In this document: positions 54,913 through 64,000 of the stretch, piece by piece
Layout of the letters: each line of letters begins with the position of its first letter
Numbering within the stretch: position 1 is the stretch's first letter
NCBI RefSeq assembly: GCF_003812745.1
Contig: NZ_CP033831.1
Span: forward strand, 4,754,793-4,818,792
Reading direction: 5' to 3'
Length of the DNA: 64,000 bases
Source of the DNA: Serratia sp. FDAARGOS_506
GTDB taxonomy: Bacteria; Pseudomonadota; Gammaproteobacteria; Enterobacterales; Enterobacteriaceae
The notes under the pieces: model-generated
Told to the model about the DNA's origin: nothing
Databases searched by the model: none
The model's input: the letters and a program-made list of their open reading frames with translations, nothing else
Position numbers and translations under genes: made by a program

Positions 54913-55368
54913 TTACAGATCGTCGAGGAAGGTTTTGTCCAGCTGCTTGAACGCACGCTTGAGCAGATCGGCCAACGTCTGATAGGTCGGCGTGCCTTCG
55001 AGCGGTGCTACCGCCTGCCCGGCCTCCGTTAGCTTGTTGCGCACCTCATGGAACCATTGCAGCAGCGTCGGCGGCAGCGGCGTGACCGAACGGCGCCCCA
55101 GCCACCACAGCCCCTGCATCGGCAGGCTGCAGGCGAACAACGCGGTGGCGATCGCAGGGCCAAGCTGGCCGCCGAGCGCGATCTGCCACGTCAGCGTGAA
55201 AATCGCCAACGGCGGCATGAAACGGATAGCGAAACGGGTGGCACGCGCAACGCGGTTCTCCGGAAAGACCGGTGCCAGACGTTTGTCTGACGGCCAGGTT
55301 TTCATATAATGCTGCCCGCGCTGGAAGACCTGAAACCAGCTTACGGAACCGGACGGTTTGCTCGTCAT
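54913..55368 (-). CDS. yfbV: YfbV/UPF0208 membrane protein
   Basis: 151 residues, the E. coli length, from the ATG at 55368 with GAGG upstream (a longer frame reaches 55386). It contains two membrane segments near residues 45-85 ([43 protein letters not shown]) and ends [15 protein letters not shown]. In E. coli, YfbV affects chromosome organisation near the terminus and is also described as a membrane protein influencing ackA-pta region expression; only the family is supported here. Divergent from ackA. Confidence 0.92.
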   Translation of the reverse strand: MTSKPSGSVSWFQVFQRGQHYMKTWPSDKRLAPVFPENRVARATRFAIRFMPPLAIFTLTWQIALGGQLGPAIATALFACSLPMQGLWWLGRRSVTPLPPTLLQWFHEVRNKLTEAGQAVAPLEGTPTYQTLADLLKRAFKQLDKTFLDDL

Positions 55369-55726
55369 TGCGTACCTCAACGTCACGTAAAGAAACTAAA
55401 AGCGTGCTGCCAGAGACAATACTAAAAAATTTGAAGCTTTAAATTTATTTTGTGTTTGCACCGGGCTATCGGTATCCTAAGCCGGCCTTGTGGCCGGTAG
55501 AAGATGACGCAAATTTTGTCAACTTTTAGCCCTATAAAAATCAAGATTATTTAAACCGCAGAGAAATCATCGGTTTTTCCATCATCCTGTGATTTGTGCA
55601 CTTCACATGATGTTAATCATAAATGTCATCGGCACTATGCGCTACGCTTGTTGTCTGATTGACGATTAATTCACCACGTGTGTTCGATTTTCTTTTAACA
55701 ACACGACTATTTAAGTAGGTACTTCC
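55369..55726 (+). promoter_or_regulatory. yfbV-ackA divergent intergenic region
   Basis: 358 bp without a gene, AT-rich from 55420 to 55560. TGTTAATCATAAATGTCATC near 55611-55630 resembles an Arc/FNR-region motif by eye but no clear palindrome was seen. Contains the ackA promoter(s). Confidence 0.6.
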
Positions 55727-56929
55727 ATGTCGAGTAAGCTAGTACTGGTTCTTAACTGCGGCAGTTCTTCTCTGAAATTCGCCATCATCGATGCCGTTAA
55801 CGGCGACGAATTCCTCTCCGGTTTGGCCGAGTGTTTCCACCTGCCTGAAGCTCGCATCAAGTGGAAAATGGACGGCGCCAAACACGAAGCTGCCCTGGGG
55901 GCCGGCGCTGCACACAGCGAAGCGCTGAACTTCATTGTTAATACTATTCTGGCACAAAAACCAGAGCTTTCTGCGCAGCTGACCGCTATCGGCCACCGCA
56001 TCGTGCACGGCGGCGAGAAGTTCACCGCTTCTGCCGTGATCAACGACGAAGTTCTGCAGGGTATCAAAGATTCCGTGCCGTTTGCACCACTGCACAACCC
56101 GGCTCACCTGATCGGCATCGCGGAAGCGCTGAAATCCTTCCCTCACCTGGCTGACAAGAACGTTGCCGTGTTCGACACCGCGTTCCACCAGACCATGCCG
56201 GAAGAATCTTACCTGTACGCCCTGCCGTACAGCCTGTACCGCGACCACGGCGTTCGCCGCTACGGCGCGCACGGCACCAGCCACTTCTACGTGACTCAGG
56301 AAGCCGCGAAGATGCTGAACAAGCCGGTGGAAGAAGTGAACGTGATCACCTGCCACCTGGGCAACGGCGGTTCCGTCACCGCAGTGCGCAACGGCCAGTG
56401 CGTAGACACCTCCATGGGTCTGACCCCGCTGGAAGGCCTGGTGATGGGCACCCGCAGCGGTGATATCGATCCGGCTATCATCTTCCACCTGCACGATTCT
56501 CTGGGCATGAGCGTTGACCAGATCAACAAAATGCTGACCAAAGAATCCGGCCTGCTGGGCCTGACCGAAGTCACCAGCGACTGCCGTTACGTTGAAGACA
56601 ACTACGACAGCAAAGCCGACGCCAAACGCGCAATGGACGTGTTCTGCCACCGTCTGGCCAAATACGTCGGCGCATACAGCGCGCTGATGGAAGGCCGTCT
56701 GGACGCGGTGATCTTCACCGGCGGCATCGGCGAGAACGCCGGCATGGTGCGTGAGCTGACCCTGAACAAACTGGGCCTGCTGGGCTTCGAAATCGACCAC
56801 GACCGCAACATGGCCGCTCGCTTCGGCAAATCCGGCGCCATCACCAAAGACGGCAGCCGCCTGGCGCTGGTGATCCCGACCAACGAAGAGTTGGTCATCG
56901 CGCAGGACGCATCCCGCCTGACCGCGTAA
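55727..56929 (+). CDS. ackA: Acetate kinase AckA
   Basis: Converts acetyl phosphate and ADP to acetate and ATP; 400 residues. Motifs of the acetokinase family are [57 protein letters not shown], and the ATP site [11 protein letters not shown] and [14 protein letters not shown]. With pta it forms the acetate overflow operon and makes ATP in fermentation. Confidence 0.99.
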   Translation: MSSKLVLVLNCGSSSLKFAIIDAVNGDEFLSGLAECFHLPEARIKWKMDGAKHEAALGAGAAHSEALNFIVNTILAQKPELSAQLTAIGHRIVHGGEKFTASAVINDEVLQGIKDSVPFAPLHNPAHLIGIAEALKSFPHLADKNVAVFDTAFHQTMPEESYLYALPYSLYRDHGVRRYGAHGTSHFYVTQEAAKMLNKPVEEVNVITCHLGNGGSVTAVRNGQCVDTSMGLTPLEGLVMGTRSGDIDPAIIFHLHDSLGMSVDQINKMLTKESGLLGLTEVTSDCRYVEDNYDSKADAKRAMDVFCHRLAKYVGAYSALMEGRLDAVIFTGGIGENAGMVRELTLNKLGLLGFEIDHDRNMAARFGKSGAITKDGSRLALVIPTNEELVIAQDASRLTA

Positions 56930-56938
56930 TGCTCTCAA

Positions 56939-56966
56939 AACACCGTCAGCTCAGGCTGACGGTGTT
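56939..56966 (+). other. Hairpin in ackA-pta gap
   Basis: CACCGTCAG (56941-56949) pairs with CTGACGGTG (56956-56964), 6-nt loop, followed by TTGTTTTAG. May attenuate pta relative to ackA. Confidence 0.55.
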
Positions 56967-57003
56967 GTTTTAGCCTCATGTTAATCGTGAAGAGGACTAT
57001 TCT

Positions 57004-59163
57004 GTGTCACGTACTATTATGTTGATCCCCACCGGCACCAGCGTCGGCCTGACCAGCGTCAGCCTGGGTGTCATCCGCTCCATGGAGCAAAAAGGCGTTC
57101 GTCTGAGCGTGTTCAAACCTATCGCTCAACCGCGCACCGGCGACAACGCGCTCGACCAGACCACCACCATCATCCGCAGCAACTCCACCATCCCGGCGGC
57201 CGAACCGCTGCGCATGGACTACGTTGAGGGCCTGCTGAGCTCCAACCAGCAAGACGTGCTGATGGAAGAGATCGTGGCGCGCTACCACGAGAACACCAAA
57301 GACGCGGAAGTGGTGCTGATCGAAGGCCTGGTGCCGACCCGCAAGCATCAGTTCGCCAACGCGCTGAACTACGAGATCGCCAAAACCCTGAACGCCGAGA
57401 TCGTCTTCGTGCTGGCGCTGGGCAACGACTCCCCGGCGCAGCTGAAAGAGCGCATCGAACTGGCGCGCACCAGCTTCGGCGGTAGCAAGAACAAAAACAT
57501 CACCGGCGTGATCATCAACAAACTGAACGCACCGGTCGACGATCAGGGCCGTACCCGTCCTGACCTGTCCGAAATCTTCGACGACTCCACCAAAGCCAGC
57601 ATCGCCCACGTCGATCCTGCGCAGCTGTTCGCCAACAGCCCGCTGCCGGTTCTGGGCTGCGTGCCGTGGAGCTTCGATCTGATCGCCACCCGCGCCATCG
57701 ACATGGCTCGCCACCTGAAGGCCCGCGTGGTCAACGAAGGCGACATCATGACCCGCCGCGTGAAGTCCGTGACCTTCTGTGCGCGCAGCATCCCGCACAT
57801 GCTGGAACATTTCCGCCCAGGCTCCCTGCTGGTGACCTCCGCAGACCGTCCTGACGTGCTGGTCTCCGCCTGCCTGGCAGCGATGAACGGCGTGGAAATC
57901 GGCGCCATCCTGCTGACCGGCGGCTACGCCATCGACGAGCCGATCAAGAAGCTGTGCGAACGCGCCTTCCAGACCGGCCTGCCGGTGTTCATGGTTGACA
58001 CCAACACCTGGCAGACCTCGCTGAGCCTGCAGAGCTTCAACCTCGAAGTGCCGGCGGACGACCACCAGCGCATCGAGAAAGTGCAGAACTACGTGGCCAG
58101 CCACATCAACACCGAGTGGATCGACTCACTGACCGCCACCTCCGAGCGTTCACGCCGTCTGTCTCCACCGGCGTTCCGTTACGAACTGACCGAGCTGGCG
58201 CGTAAAGCCGGCAAACGCATCGTGCTGCCGGAAGGCGACGAGCCGCGCACCGTGAAAGCGGCGGCCATCTGCGCCGAACGCGGTATCGCGGAATGCGTAC
58301 TGCTCGGCAACCCGGACGAGATCCAGCGCGTCGCGGCAGCGCAAGGCGTCGAGCTGGGCAAAGGCATCGAAATCGTCGATCCGGTCGCCGTGCGTGAAAA
58401 CTACGTGCCGCGTCTGGTTGAGCTGCGCAAGAGCAAGGGCATGACCGAAGTGGTCGCGCGCGAGCAGTTGGAAGACAACGTGGTGCTCGGCACCCTGATG
58501 CTGGAGCAAGGCGAAGTCGACGGTCTGGTTTCCGGCGCGGTTCACACCACCGCCAACACCATCCGTCCGCCATTGCAGCTGATCAAAACCGCACCGGGCA
58601 GCTCGCTGGTGTCCTCCGTGTTCTTCATGCTGCTGCCTGACCAGGTGCTGGTCTACGGCGACTGCGCGATCAACCCGGATCCGACCGCCGAGCAGCTGTC
58701 TGAAATCGCCATCCAGTCTGCGGATTCCGCCGCGGCCTTCGGCATCGAGCCACGCGTAGCGATGATCTCCTACTCCACCGGCAACTCCGGTGCGGGCAGC
58801 GATGTCGAGAAAGTGCGCGAAGCGACCCGTCTGGCGCAGGAAAAACGCCCAGACCTGATCATCGACGGCCCGCTGCAGTACGACGCCGCCATCATGGCCG
58901 ACGTTGCCAAGTCCAAGGCGCCGAACTCACCGGTAGCCGGCCAGGCGACCGTGTTCATCTTCCCGGATCTGAACACCGGCAACACCACCTACAAAGCGGT
59001 ACAGCGCTCCGCTGACCTGGTCTCCATCGGGCCGATGCTGCAAGGCATGCGCAAGCCGGTGAACGACCTGTCGCGCGGCGCACTGGTAGACGATATCGTC
59101 TACACCGTCGCGCTGACGGCGATCCAGTCTTCCCAGGCTGACGCTGCCGCCGCCAAGGCCTGA
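57004..59163 (+). CDS. pta: Phosphate acetyltransferase Pta
   Basis: Converts acetyl-CoA and phosphate to acetyl phosphate; 719 residues, the long form with an N-terminal regulatory domain ([28 protein letters not shown]-like and DRTGG-like regions) and the catalytic domain at the end ([60 protein letters not shown]). The start is a GTG with AGAGG 9 nt upstream; the same use of GTG is known for E. coli pta. Follows ackA; ends at a strong terminator. Confidence 0.97.
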   Translation: MSRTIMLIPTGTSVGLTSVSLGVIRSMEQKGVRLSVFKPIAQPRTGDNALDQTTTIIRSNSTIPAAEPLRMDYVEGLLSSNQQDVLMEEIVARYHENTKDAEVVLIEGLVPTRKHQFANALNYEIAKTLNAEIVFVLALGNDSPAQLKERIELARTSFGGSKNKNITGVIINKLNAPVDDQGRTRPDLSEIFDDSTKASIAHVDPAQLFANSPLPVLGCVPWSFDLIATRAIDMARHLKARVVNEGDIMTRRVKSVTFCARSIPHMLEHFRPGSLLVTSADRPDVLVSACLAAMNGVEIGAILLTGGYAIDEPIKKLCERAFQTGLPVFMVDTNTWQTSLSLQSFNLEVPADDHQRIEKVQNYVASHINTEWIDSLTATSERSRRLSPPAFRYELTELARKAGKRIVLPEGDEPRTVKAAAICAERGIAECVLLGNPDEIQRVAAAQGVELGKGIEIVDPVAVRENYVPRLVELRKSKGMTEVVAREQLEDNVVLGTLMLEQGEVDGLVSGAVHTTANTIRPPLQLIKTAPGSSLVSSVFFMLLPDQVLVYGDCAINPDPTAEQLSEIAIQSADSAAAFGIEPRVAMISYSTGNSGAGSDVEKVREATRLAQEKRPDLIIDGPLQYDAAIMADVAKSKAPNSPVAGQATVFIFPDLNTGNTTYKAVQRSADLVSIGPMLQGMRKPVNDLSRGALVDDIVYTVALTAIQSSQADAAAAKA

Positions 59164-59183
59164 TAGCCTTCGGGTTGGGCGAT

Positions 59184-59215
59184 AAAAAAACGCCGGTCAT
59201 TGACCGGCGTTTTTC
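59184..59215. terminator. Bidirectional terminator after pta
   Basis: AACGCCGGTCA/TTGACCGGCGTT-type palindrome (about 59189-59212) flanked by A and T runs on both sides. Ends pta and also the PTS-transketolase operon. Confidence 0.9.
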
Positions 59216-59227
59216 TTTTTACCCCCT

Positions 59228-60187
59228 CTAACGCGCCAGCAGCTGCTTGGCGGCCTCCAGAATATGTTCGGCGGTCAGGCCGTACTCCTGCTGTAGAAAT
59301 GCCTGGGTACCCACCTGGCCATAACGCTCCTTCACCCCCACGCGCCGCATCGGCGTCGGGCACTCCTCCGCCAGCACCTCCGCCACCGCCGATCCCAGCC
59401 CGTTATGAATGCTGTGGTTTTCACAGGTGACGATGCGCCCGGTCTTGGCCGCATAGGTTTTGATCAGTTCACGGTCGATCGGCTTGAGGGTGAACATATC
59501 GATCACCGCCGCGCTGACGCCCTGCTGCGCCAGCATCTGCGCCGCCTTCAGCGCCTCCGCCACCATGATGCCGTTGGCGATCAGCGTAACGTCATCGCCG
59601 TCGCGCAGCAGGTTGCCCTTGCCGATGGTAAAGCGCGAACCCTCCTGGTAGATACGCGTCGCCTGCTTGCGAATGGTGCGCACCCAGTAGAAACCGCGCA
59701 GCTCCATCAGCTGGCGCAGAATATCGGCGAACATGGTGGCGTCGGTCACCTCCAGCACTACCGAATGCGCCAGTCCGCGCACGATGCCCATGTCTTCGAA
59801 CGACATGTGGGTGCCGCCGTTGTGGCAGGCGCTCACCCCGGCGTCGGAGGCGATTACCTTGACGTTGTTGCGCTGGTAGTCCAGCGACATGAACAGCTGA
59901 TCGAAACAGCGGCGGCTGGCGAAGGCGGTAAAGGTATGCACGAACGGCACCCGGCCGGTGAGCGACAGCCCGGCGGCAACGCCGATCACGTTGGCCTCCA
60001 TGATGCCGCAGTTGATCACATGCTGCGGGTGATCCTTGTGCACGCCGTCCATCGCCATCGAGCTCATCAGATCCGCCTCCAGCGCGATGATCGGCGCGCC
60101 CGCCTCAATCTGCCGACGCACCGCGCCGGCGTAGACTTTACGCATTTCAACGGCGTCGTTTTCCAACTGCGTCACTACGTTAAACAT
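59228..60187 (-). CDS. Transketolase, C-terminal subunit (split enzyme)
   Basis: 319 residues, holding the pyrimidine-binding and C-terminal domains of a transketolase. The cofactor-activating Glu64 is in NCGIMEANVIGVAAGLSL; other conserved regions are PFVHTFTAFASRRCFDQL and SFEDMGIVRGLAHSVV. Together with the upstream 283-residue subunit it makes one thiamine-diphosphate enzyme transferring a two-carbon ketol unit. Position after a PTS suggests it acts on a sugar phosphate made by that PTS, not on general pentose-phosphate flow. Overlaps the N-terminal subunit by 8 bp. Confidence 0.88.
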   Translation of the reverse strand: MFNVVTQLENDAVEMRKVYAGAVRRQIEAGAPIIALEADLMSSMAMDGVHKDHPQHVINCGIMEANVIGVAAGLSLTGRVPFVHTFTAFASRRCFDQLFMSLDYQRNNVKVIASDAGVSACHNGGTHMSFEDMGIVRGLAHSVVLEVTDATMFADILRQLMELRGFYWVRTIRKQATRIYQEGSRFTIGKGNLLRDGDDVTLIANGIMVAEALKAAQMLAQQGVSAAVIDMFTLKPIDRELIKTYAAKTGRIVTCENHSIHNGLGSAVAEVLAEECPTPMRRVGVKERYGQVGTQAFLQQEYGLTAEHILEAAKQLLAR

Positions 60188-61031
60188 GAGCGGCCTCCAG
60201 TTCGGCGATGGCTTTTTCGATCTCCTGCTGCACGTCCGGCGTCAGGCGGAGGTGGTGAGAGTTAGACAGGTTTTCCAGATAGGTCACGCCCTGCCCCTTG
60301 ATGCTGTCGAGCACGATCGCCAGTGGCCGCTGTTCGCCACCGCGCGCCGGCGCTACCGCCGCCAGCAGCCCCGCGATGTCGTCGCCCTTGATGGTCTGCA
60401 CCTCAAAGCCAAAAGCGCGGAACTTGGCGGCCAGATCGAACGGTTGGATCACCTCGTCCAACGCGCCGTCCAGCTGTTGCTTGTTGTAATCGATGAACAG
60501 CGTCAGGTTGTTCAGATTGTGGTGGGCGATAAACTGGAATGCCTCCCAGCACTGCCCTTCGTTCAGCTCCCCGTCGCCGAGGATGCTGAACACCCGATTG
60601 CGGCGCCCCGCCAGCCGATGGGATAACGCCATGCCGGCGGCGATCGATACGCCCTGCCCCAGCGAACCGGTGGTGGCGTCCACGCCGCGCGTGCGCAGCC
60701 GGTCCGGGTGGCTCGGCAGACGCGTGCCGTTCTGGTTGAGGGTCTTCAGCTCCGCCAGCGGGAAGTAGCCCTTGATCGCCAGCGTGCTGTACAGCGCCGG
60801 GCCGGCGTGCCCTTTCGACAGTACGAAGTCATCGCGCTCCGGCCAGTCCGGATCCGCCGGATCGATGCGCATCACGCTGCCGTACAGCACCGCCAGCGTC
60901 TCCACCACCGACATGCATCCGCCGTAATGGCCAAAACCCAGCCCGGTCAGCGCTTTCAGCGTTTCCAGGCGGATCGCGCGCGCCAGGGTGTGCAGCTCTT
61001 CAATTTCCGTTTCGCTCGTTGTGTAGTTCAT
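60180..61031 (-). CDS. Transketolase, N-terminal subunit (split enzyme)
   Basis: 283 residues with the thiamine-diphosphate motif GDGELNEGQCWEAFQFIAHHNLNN (residues 142-165), plus SKGHAGPALYSTLA and TTGSLGQGVSIAAGMALSH. The His residues in GFGHYGGCMS and SKGHAGP correspond to those near the transketolase active site. Split transketolases of this form are used in dedicated sugar-catabolic operons, such as those for apulose phosphate. Thirteen base pairs after the IIC gene; overlaps the C-terminal subunit. Confidence 0.88.
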   Translation of the reverse strand: MNYTTSETEIEELHTLARAIRLETLKALTGLGFGHYGGCMSVVETLAVLYGSVMRIDPADPDWPERDDFVLSKGHAGPALYSTLAIKGYFPLAELKTLNQNGTRLPSHPDRLRTRGVDATTGSLGQGVSIAAGMALSHRLAGRRNRVFSILGDGELNEGQCWEAFQFIAHHNLNNLTLFIDYNKQQLDGALDEVIQPFDLAAKFRAFGFEVQTIKGDDIAGLLAAVAPARGGEQRPLAIVLDSIKGQGVTYLENLSNSHHLRLTPDVQQEIEKAIAELEAAHV

Positions 61032-61044
61032 CAGTCTGCCCTCG

Positions 61045-62424
61045 TTATTTCTCGACGCGGTCAGCGGCCGGCGCGCCTTTGCGTTTTCCCAGGAAGTTAT
61101 GCGCCACCAGCAGCGCGAACACGGCGACGATCGCCAGCATGATCATCTCCTTCGACATAAAGCGCGCCATGTTGCCCAGCAGGATGCCGATCACGCCGAA
61201 ATCGGCGTCGGAGAAGGTAGTGTTGGCAAAGCCAAGCGCCCCCAGCACCGGCAGCAGCAATACCGGCAGGAAGGTGATCAGCAACCCGTTGGCGAAAGCG
61301 CCCAGCATCGCGCCGCGCCGTCCGCCGGTCGCGTTGCCGAACACCCCGGCGGTAGCGCCGGTGAAGAAGTGCGGCACCACGCCGGGCAGGATCAATACCA
61401 TCTTCAACTGCCCCAGCAGAAACAGCCCGGCCAATCCGCCAAGGAAGCTGAACAGGAAGCCGATCAGCACCGCGTTGGGGGCATAGGGATAGACCACCGG
61501 GCAATCCAGCGCCGGCCGCGCATTCGGCACCAGCTTTTCCGAGAAGCCGGTAAACGCCGGCACGATTTCCGCCAGAATCAAACGCACGCCCTGCAGGATG
61601 ATGAACACCCCGGCGGCGAAGGTGATGGCCTGAATGATCGAATACACCAGGTAGTTCTGGCCGCCGCTGAGCTCGCTTTCCACATAGGCCCGGCCGGCGC
61701 AGATCGCCAGGATCAGGTAGATGACGATCATGGTCATCGAGATCGAAATGGAGCTGTCGCGCAGGAAGCTGAGGTTTTTCGGCAGGTTCATCTCTTCGGT
61801 CGAGCGCGAGTTTTTACCCACCTTCGAACCGATCCAGCCGGACAGCACGTAGCCCAGGGTGCCGAAGTGGCCGAAGGCGATATCGTCGTTACCGGTGATG
61901 CGGCGCATATAGCGCTGGGCGATCGCCGGGAAGAACGCCATCACCAGCCCCAGGGTCAGCGCGCCGGTAAACACCAGCTGCACGCCCTCGAAGCCCGCCA
62001 CCGTCAGGATGATGCCGATCATGCAGGCCATGTAGAAGGTGTGGTGGCCGGTCAGGAAGATGTATTTCAGCCGGGTGAAGCGCGCCACCACGATATTCGC
62101 CACCATGCCGAACGCCATGATCAACGCGGTGGAGGCGCCGTATTTCTCCAGCGCGATGGAGACAATGGCTTCGTTATTCGGAATGATGCCCTGAATATTG
62201 AATGCGTGTTCGAACATGCCGCCCAGCGGATTGAGCGATCCGACCAATACCGTGGCGCCGCCGCCCAAAACGATAAAGCCAAGAATGGTTTTTACCGTGC
62301 CTTTCACCACGTCGGAAAACGATTTCTTTTGCGCCAGCAAACCGATCAGCGCAATAAGCCCGACCAGCACCGAAGGCACCTTTAATATATCCACCACAAA
62401 CTTAAGCGTTTCCTGGATAAACAT
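61045..62424 (-). CDS. PTS EIIC of the ascorbate (UlaA/SgaT) family
   Basis: 459 residues with about 10 to 11 membrane segments. GHHTFYMACMIGIILTVAGFEG and TGHHTFYM, and GHFGTLGYVLSGWIGSKVG match the UlaA-type family by memory. The start at 62424 (GAGG at 5 nt) is chosen over a GTG two codons earlier. PTS permease: binds and translocates the sugar while IIB phosphorylates it. Genes IIB and IIA lie upstream. UlaA proper takes up L-ascorbate; the substrate here is not known. Confidence 0.87.
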   Translation of the reverse strand: MFIQETLKFVVDILKVPSVLVGLIALIGLLAQKKSFSDVVKGTVKTILGFIVLGGGATVLVGSLNPLGGMFEHAFNIQGIIPNNEAIVSIALEKYGASTALIMAFGMVANIVVARFTRLKYIFLTGHHTFYMACMIGIILTVAGFEGVQLVFTGALTLGLVMAFFPAIAQRYMRRITGNDDIAFGHFGTLGYVLSGWIGSKVGKNSRSTEEMNLPKNLSFLRDSSISISMTMIVIYLILAICAGRAYVESELSGGQNYLVYSIIQAITFAAGVFIILQGVRLILAEIVPAFTGFSEKLVPNARPALDCPVVYPYAPNAVLIGFLFSFLGGLAGLFLLGQLKMVLILPGVVPHFFTGATAGVFGNATGGRRGAMLGAFANGLLITFLPVLLLPVLGALGFANTTFSDADFGVIGILLGNMARFMSKEMIMLAIVAVFALLVAHNFLGKRKGAPAADRVEK

Positions 62425-62447
62425 ATCCACCTCGCCAATCGTTTTAT

Positions 62448-62729
62448 TCAGATGATTGAGTGGGCTTCGAAGTAAGCGCGCAGCTTGGCTTCCAGCTCAT
62501 TAATGTCGATGATGTTGCTGATCACCACCAGCTGCTCGGCCGGTACGCTGGCGCTGTCGGCGATGTCTTTCGCCATCACGAACACGTCGGCGGCGCCGGG
62601 GGTGGCGGACGACAGATCGGAGTGTTCGACCTCGGCCTCCACGCCCATCTTTTTCAGCACCTTTTTAATGTTCATTTCCACCATAAAACTGCTGCCGAGA
62701 CCGGAACCGCAAATCGCCATGATTTTCAT
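62448..62729 (-). CDS. PTS EIIB of the lactose/ascorbate-type (phospho-Cys)
   Basis: 93 residues from the ATG at 62729 (AGGTGG upstream). The phosphorylation loop CGSGLGSSFMVEMNI holds Cys7, matching the phosphocysteine IIB of UlaB/SgaB. Receives phosphate from IIA and passes it to the sugar bound by IIC. It is 23 bp upstream of IIC in one operon. Confidence 0.87.
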   Translation of the reverse strand: MKIMAICGSGLGSSFMVEMNIKKVLKKMGVEAEVEHSDLSSATPGAADVFVMAKDIADSASVPAEQLVVISNIIDINELEAKLRAYFEAHSII

Positions 62730-62821
62730 AATATCCACCTGTTGAATTTAGCGTGTAGGGTAGCGCCGCCGGTCATATTCCCGGCGTTGTTAGCATTAAT
62801 AGTGTTCCTGGTGATTAAGCG

Positions 62822-63265
62822 TTAATAGCGGGCGATAATATCCTCGATTTGCCGTTTATCTTTGGCGTGAAATAACGCCTCCATTGCCTGATTGTCTGAA
62901 AATAATTCCGCCAGTTGCGAAATCAATTCGATGTGGCTGTCGCCGTCGGGCGCAGAAAGCATCACCACCACCTGAACCGGATCGTTATCCGCAGAGTGAA
63001 AGTTCACCCCCTGATGGATCTTCAACAGCGATAGCCCCAGCGCGTTGGCGCCTTCCTCGGGCCGGGCGTGCGGCATGGCGATGCCCGGCGCCAGGACGAA
63101 GTAAGGGCCAAGTTTCTCCTGCTGATGAAAGATGGCCGTCAGGTAATTCGGCGTAATCACGCCGTCTTGCAGCAGCGGCTGCGCGCTCAGCGTTACCGCC
63201 TGGCGCCAGTCCTCCACCCGTTCGCACAGCTGTATATGATCGGCGGTCAGCCACTCTTTCAGCAC
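62822..63265 (-). CDS. PTS EIIA of the mannitol/fructose/ascorbate type
   Basis: 147 residues. The active-site His66 is in GPYFVLAPGIAMPHARPEEGAN, the UlaC/FruA-type IIA signature. The start is a GTG at 63265 preceded by GGAGG at 5 nt. First gene of the PTS-transketolase operon, 92 bp before IIB. It accepts phosphate from HPr. Confidence 0.87.
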   Translation of the reverse strand: MLKEWLTADHIQLCERVEDWRQAVTLSAQPLLQDGVITPNYLTAIFHQQEKLGPYFVLAPGIAMPHARPEEGANALGLSLLKIHQGVNFHSADNDPVQVVVMLSAPDGDSHIELISQLAELFSDNQAMEALFHAKDKRQIEDIIARY

Positions 63266-63350
63266 GTTACCCTCCCAGACGTTGATGGTTTCGGCCGGTG
63301 ATTAATTCACCGACGACGGTAAAACTTTAATCAACCCCTCTCGACCACAC

Positions 63351-63366
63351 AGTGATGGATATCACA
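63351..63366 (-). promoter_or_regulatory. CRP site upstream of the PTS operon
   Basis: AGTGATGGATATCACA matches TGTGA-N6-TCACA with one mismatch in the first half. It lies directly next to the first AGCGCT operator copy, so catabolite control by cAMP-CRP is expected. Confidence 0.7.
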
Positions 63367-63367
63367 A

Positions 63368-63416
63368 AGATAGCGCTACCAAAGCGCTATCATGCAGATC
63401 TGTGATAGCGCTATCA
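63368..63416. promoter_or_regulatory. Three operator copies for a LacI-type repressor
   Basis: AGATAGCGCTACC (63368-63380), CAAAGCGCTATCA (63380-63392) and the perfect palindrome TGATAGCGCTATCA (63403-63416) share an AGCGCT core. Core spacing is 11 bp and then 24 bp, about one and two helical turns. They lie between the PTS operon and the LacI gene and are the best candidates for its binding sites. Confidence 0.75.
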
Positions 63417-63575
63417 AAACGCCGCACCGCGGCATGCCGTTAACCACAATTTTTTCTCGCTCTTTCGGGTAACGGGGTAGAATGTGCCGCATACGGGGAT
63501 CGTCGAAGCCGCGCCGTCGGCTTCCCGCCCTCACCATTTTTATGCGCCGCGCGCGCATTTCAGTCGGGATTAGGC

Positions 63576-64000
63576 ATGTCGATCGGTAAAAAACGACGCA
63601 GCACGGGCAGAGTGACGTTGGCTGACGTAGCGCAGCTGGCGGGCGTCGGCACCATGACGGTGTCGCGCGCGCTGCGCACGCCGGAACAGGTTTCAGACAA
63701 ACTGCGCGAGAAGATTGAAGCCGCAGTGAGCGAACTGGGGTATCTGCCCAACCTGGCCGCCAGTTCGCTGGCGTCGGCCTCCTCCTACACCATCGCCATG
63801 GTGGTACCCAGCCTGTCCGAATCCGGCTGCGCCGAGATGTTTGCCGGCCTGCAGAAAGTGCTGCAGCCGGCCGGTTATCACATCATGCTGGCAGAATCGC
63901 AGCATCACCTCGAACGCGAAGAGAAACTGCTGGAGACCCTGCTCTCTTACAACCTGGCGGCGGCGGTGCTGCTCAGCGTCGAACATTCGCAAAATGCCCG
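63576..64000 (+). CDS. LacI/GntR-type repressor of the PTS-transketolase operon (3' end outside window)
   Basis: At least 141 residues, cut by the window end. The HTH covers residues 13-40 (VTLADVAQLAGVGTMTVSRALRTPEQVS) followed by the hinge SELGYLPNLAASSLAS and the start of the periplasmic-binding-type effector domain (TIAMVVPSLSESGCAEMFAGLQKVLQPAGYHIMLAESQHH), in the GntR-like branch of the family. Diverges from the EIIA gene; three operator copies lie between them, so it most likely represses the operon and is released by the incoming sugar or its phosphate. Confidence 0.9.
   Translation, partial: MSIGKKRRSTGRVTLADVAQLAGVGTMTVSRALRTPEQVSDKLREKIEAAVSELGYLPNLAASSLASASSYTIAMVVPSLSESGCAEMFAGLQKVLQPAGYHIMLAESQHHLEREEKLLETLLSYNLAAAVLLSVEHSQNA

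Larger units (their letters stand above)
63266..63575. promoter_or_regulatory. Divergent region between the PTS operon and the LacI regulator
   Basis: 310 bp without a gene. It contains the CRP site and operator copies listed separately. The PTS operon promoter was not pinned down by eye. Confidence 0.7.

Overview
The window looks like about 64 kb of chromosome from a Serratia species, most likely S. marcescens or a close relative. That is an inference from high-GC enterobacterial coding sequence and a gene order that follows the E. coli rcs-gyrA-nrd-men-nuo-ack/pta segment, with Serratia-like insertions. No rRNA, tRNA, insertion sequence, prophage or CRISPR array was seen. Almost all of the window is ordinary vertically inherited backbone.

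Layout. Positions 1-2253 carry the end of rcsD and all of rcsB; rcsC is convergent (2316-5177). Then come gyrA (minus), ubiG (plus) and the aerobic ribonucleotide reductase operon nrdA-nrdB-yfaE with a clear NrdR/DnaA control region. A small Hok-type toxin gene with a candidate Sok-like antisense RNA sits behind yfaE. An AraC regulator diverges from an FAD monooxygenase. CinA-like yfaY, tyrP (with a TyrR box), yfaZ and a clade-3 catalase follow. The menaquinone operon menD-menH-menB-menC-menE (minus) is complete except that menF is not at its usual place upstream of menD. elaB, idnO with a GntR-type operator and CRP site, ycdZ, an MFS exporter and a LysR regulator come next. A RelE/HigB-XRE toxin-antitoxin locus has its toxin frame broken by a 5-bp tandem duplication. 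The 13-gene nuo operon (complex I, 32145-47211) is intact and is followed by lrhA, alaA, yfbR, yfbS, yfbT, yfbU, yfbV and ackA-pta.

The right end (59228-64000) is the most interesting accessory block: a split transketolase (two genes), an ascorbate-type PTS (IIC, IIB, IIA) and a divergent LacI/GntR-type repressor cut by the window end. Between the repressor and the PTS genes are three AGCGCT-centred operator copies beside a CRP site. The inferred pathway is PTS uptake and phosphorylation of a sugar whose phosphate is used directly by the transketolase; the sugar is not known from the sequence.

Together the genes cover envelope stress phosphorelay (Rcs), DNA topology and dNTP supply, quinone synthesis (UbiG and Men), NADH oxidation (Nuo), alanine and acetate overflow metabolism (AlaA, AckA-Pta) and sugar uptake. 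Several starts were moved from the longest frame to a position with a ribosome binding site and a better match to family length.
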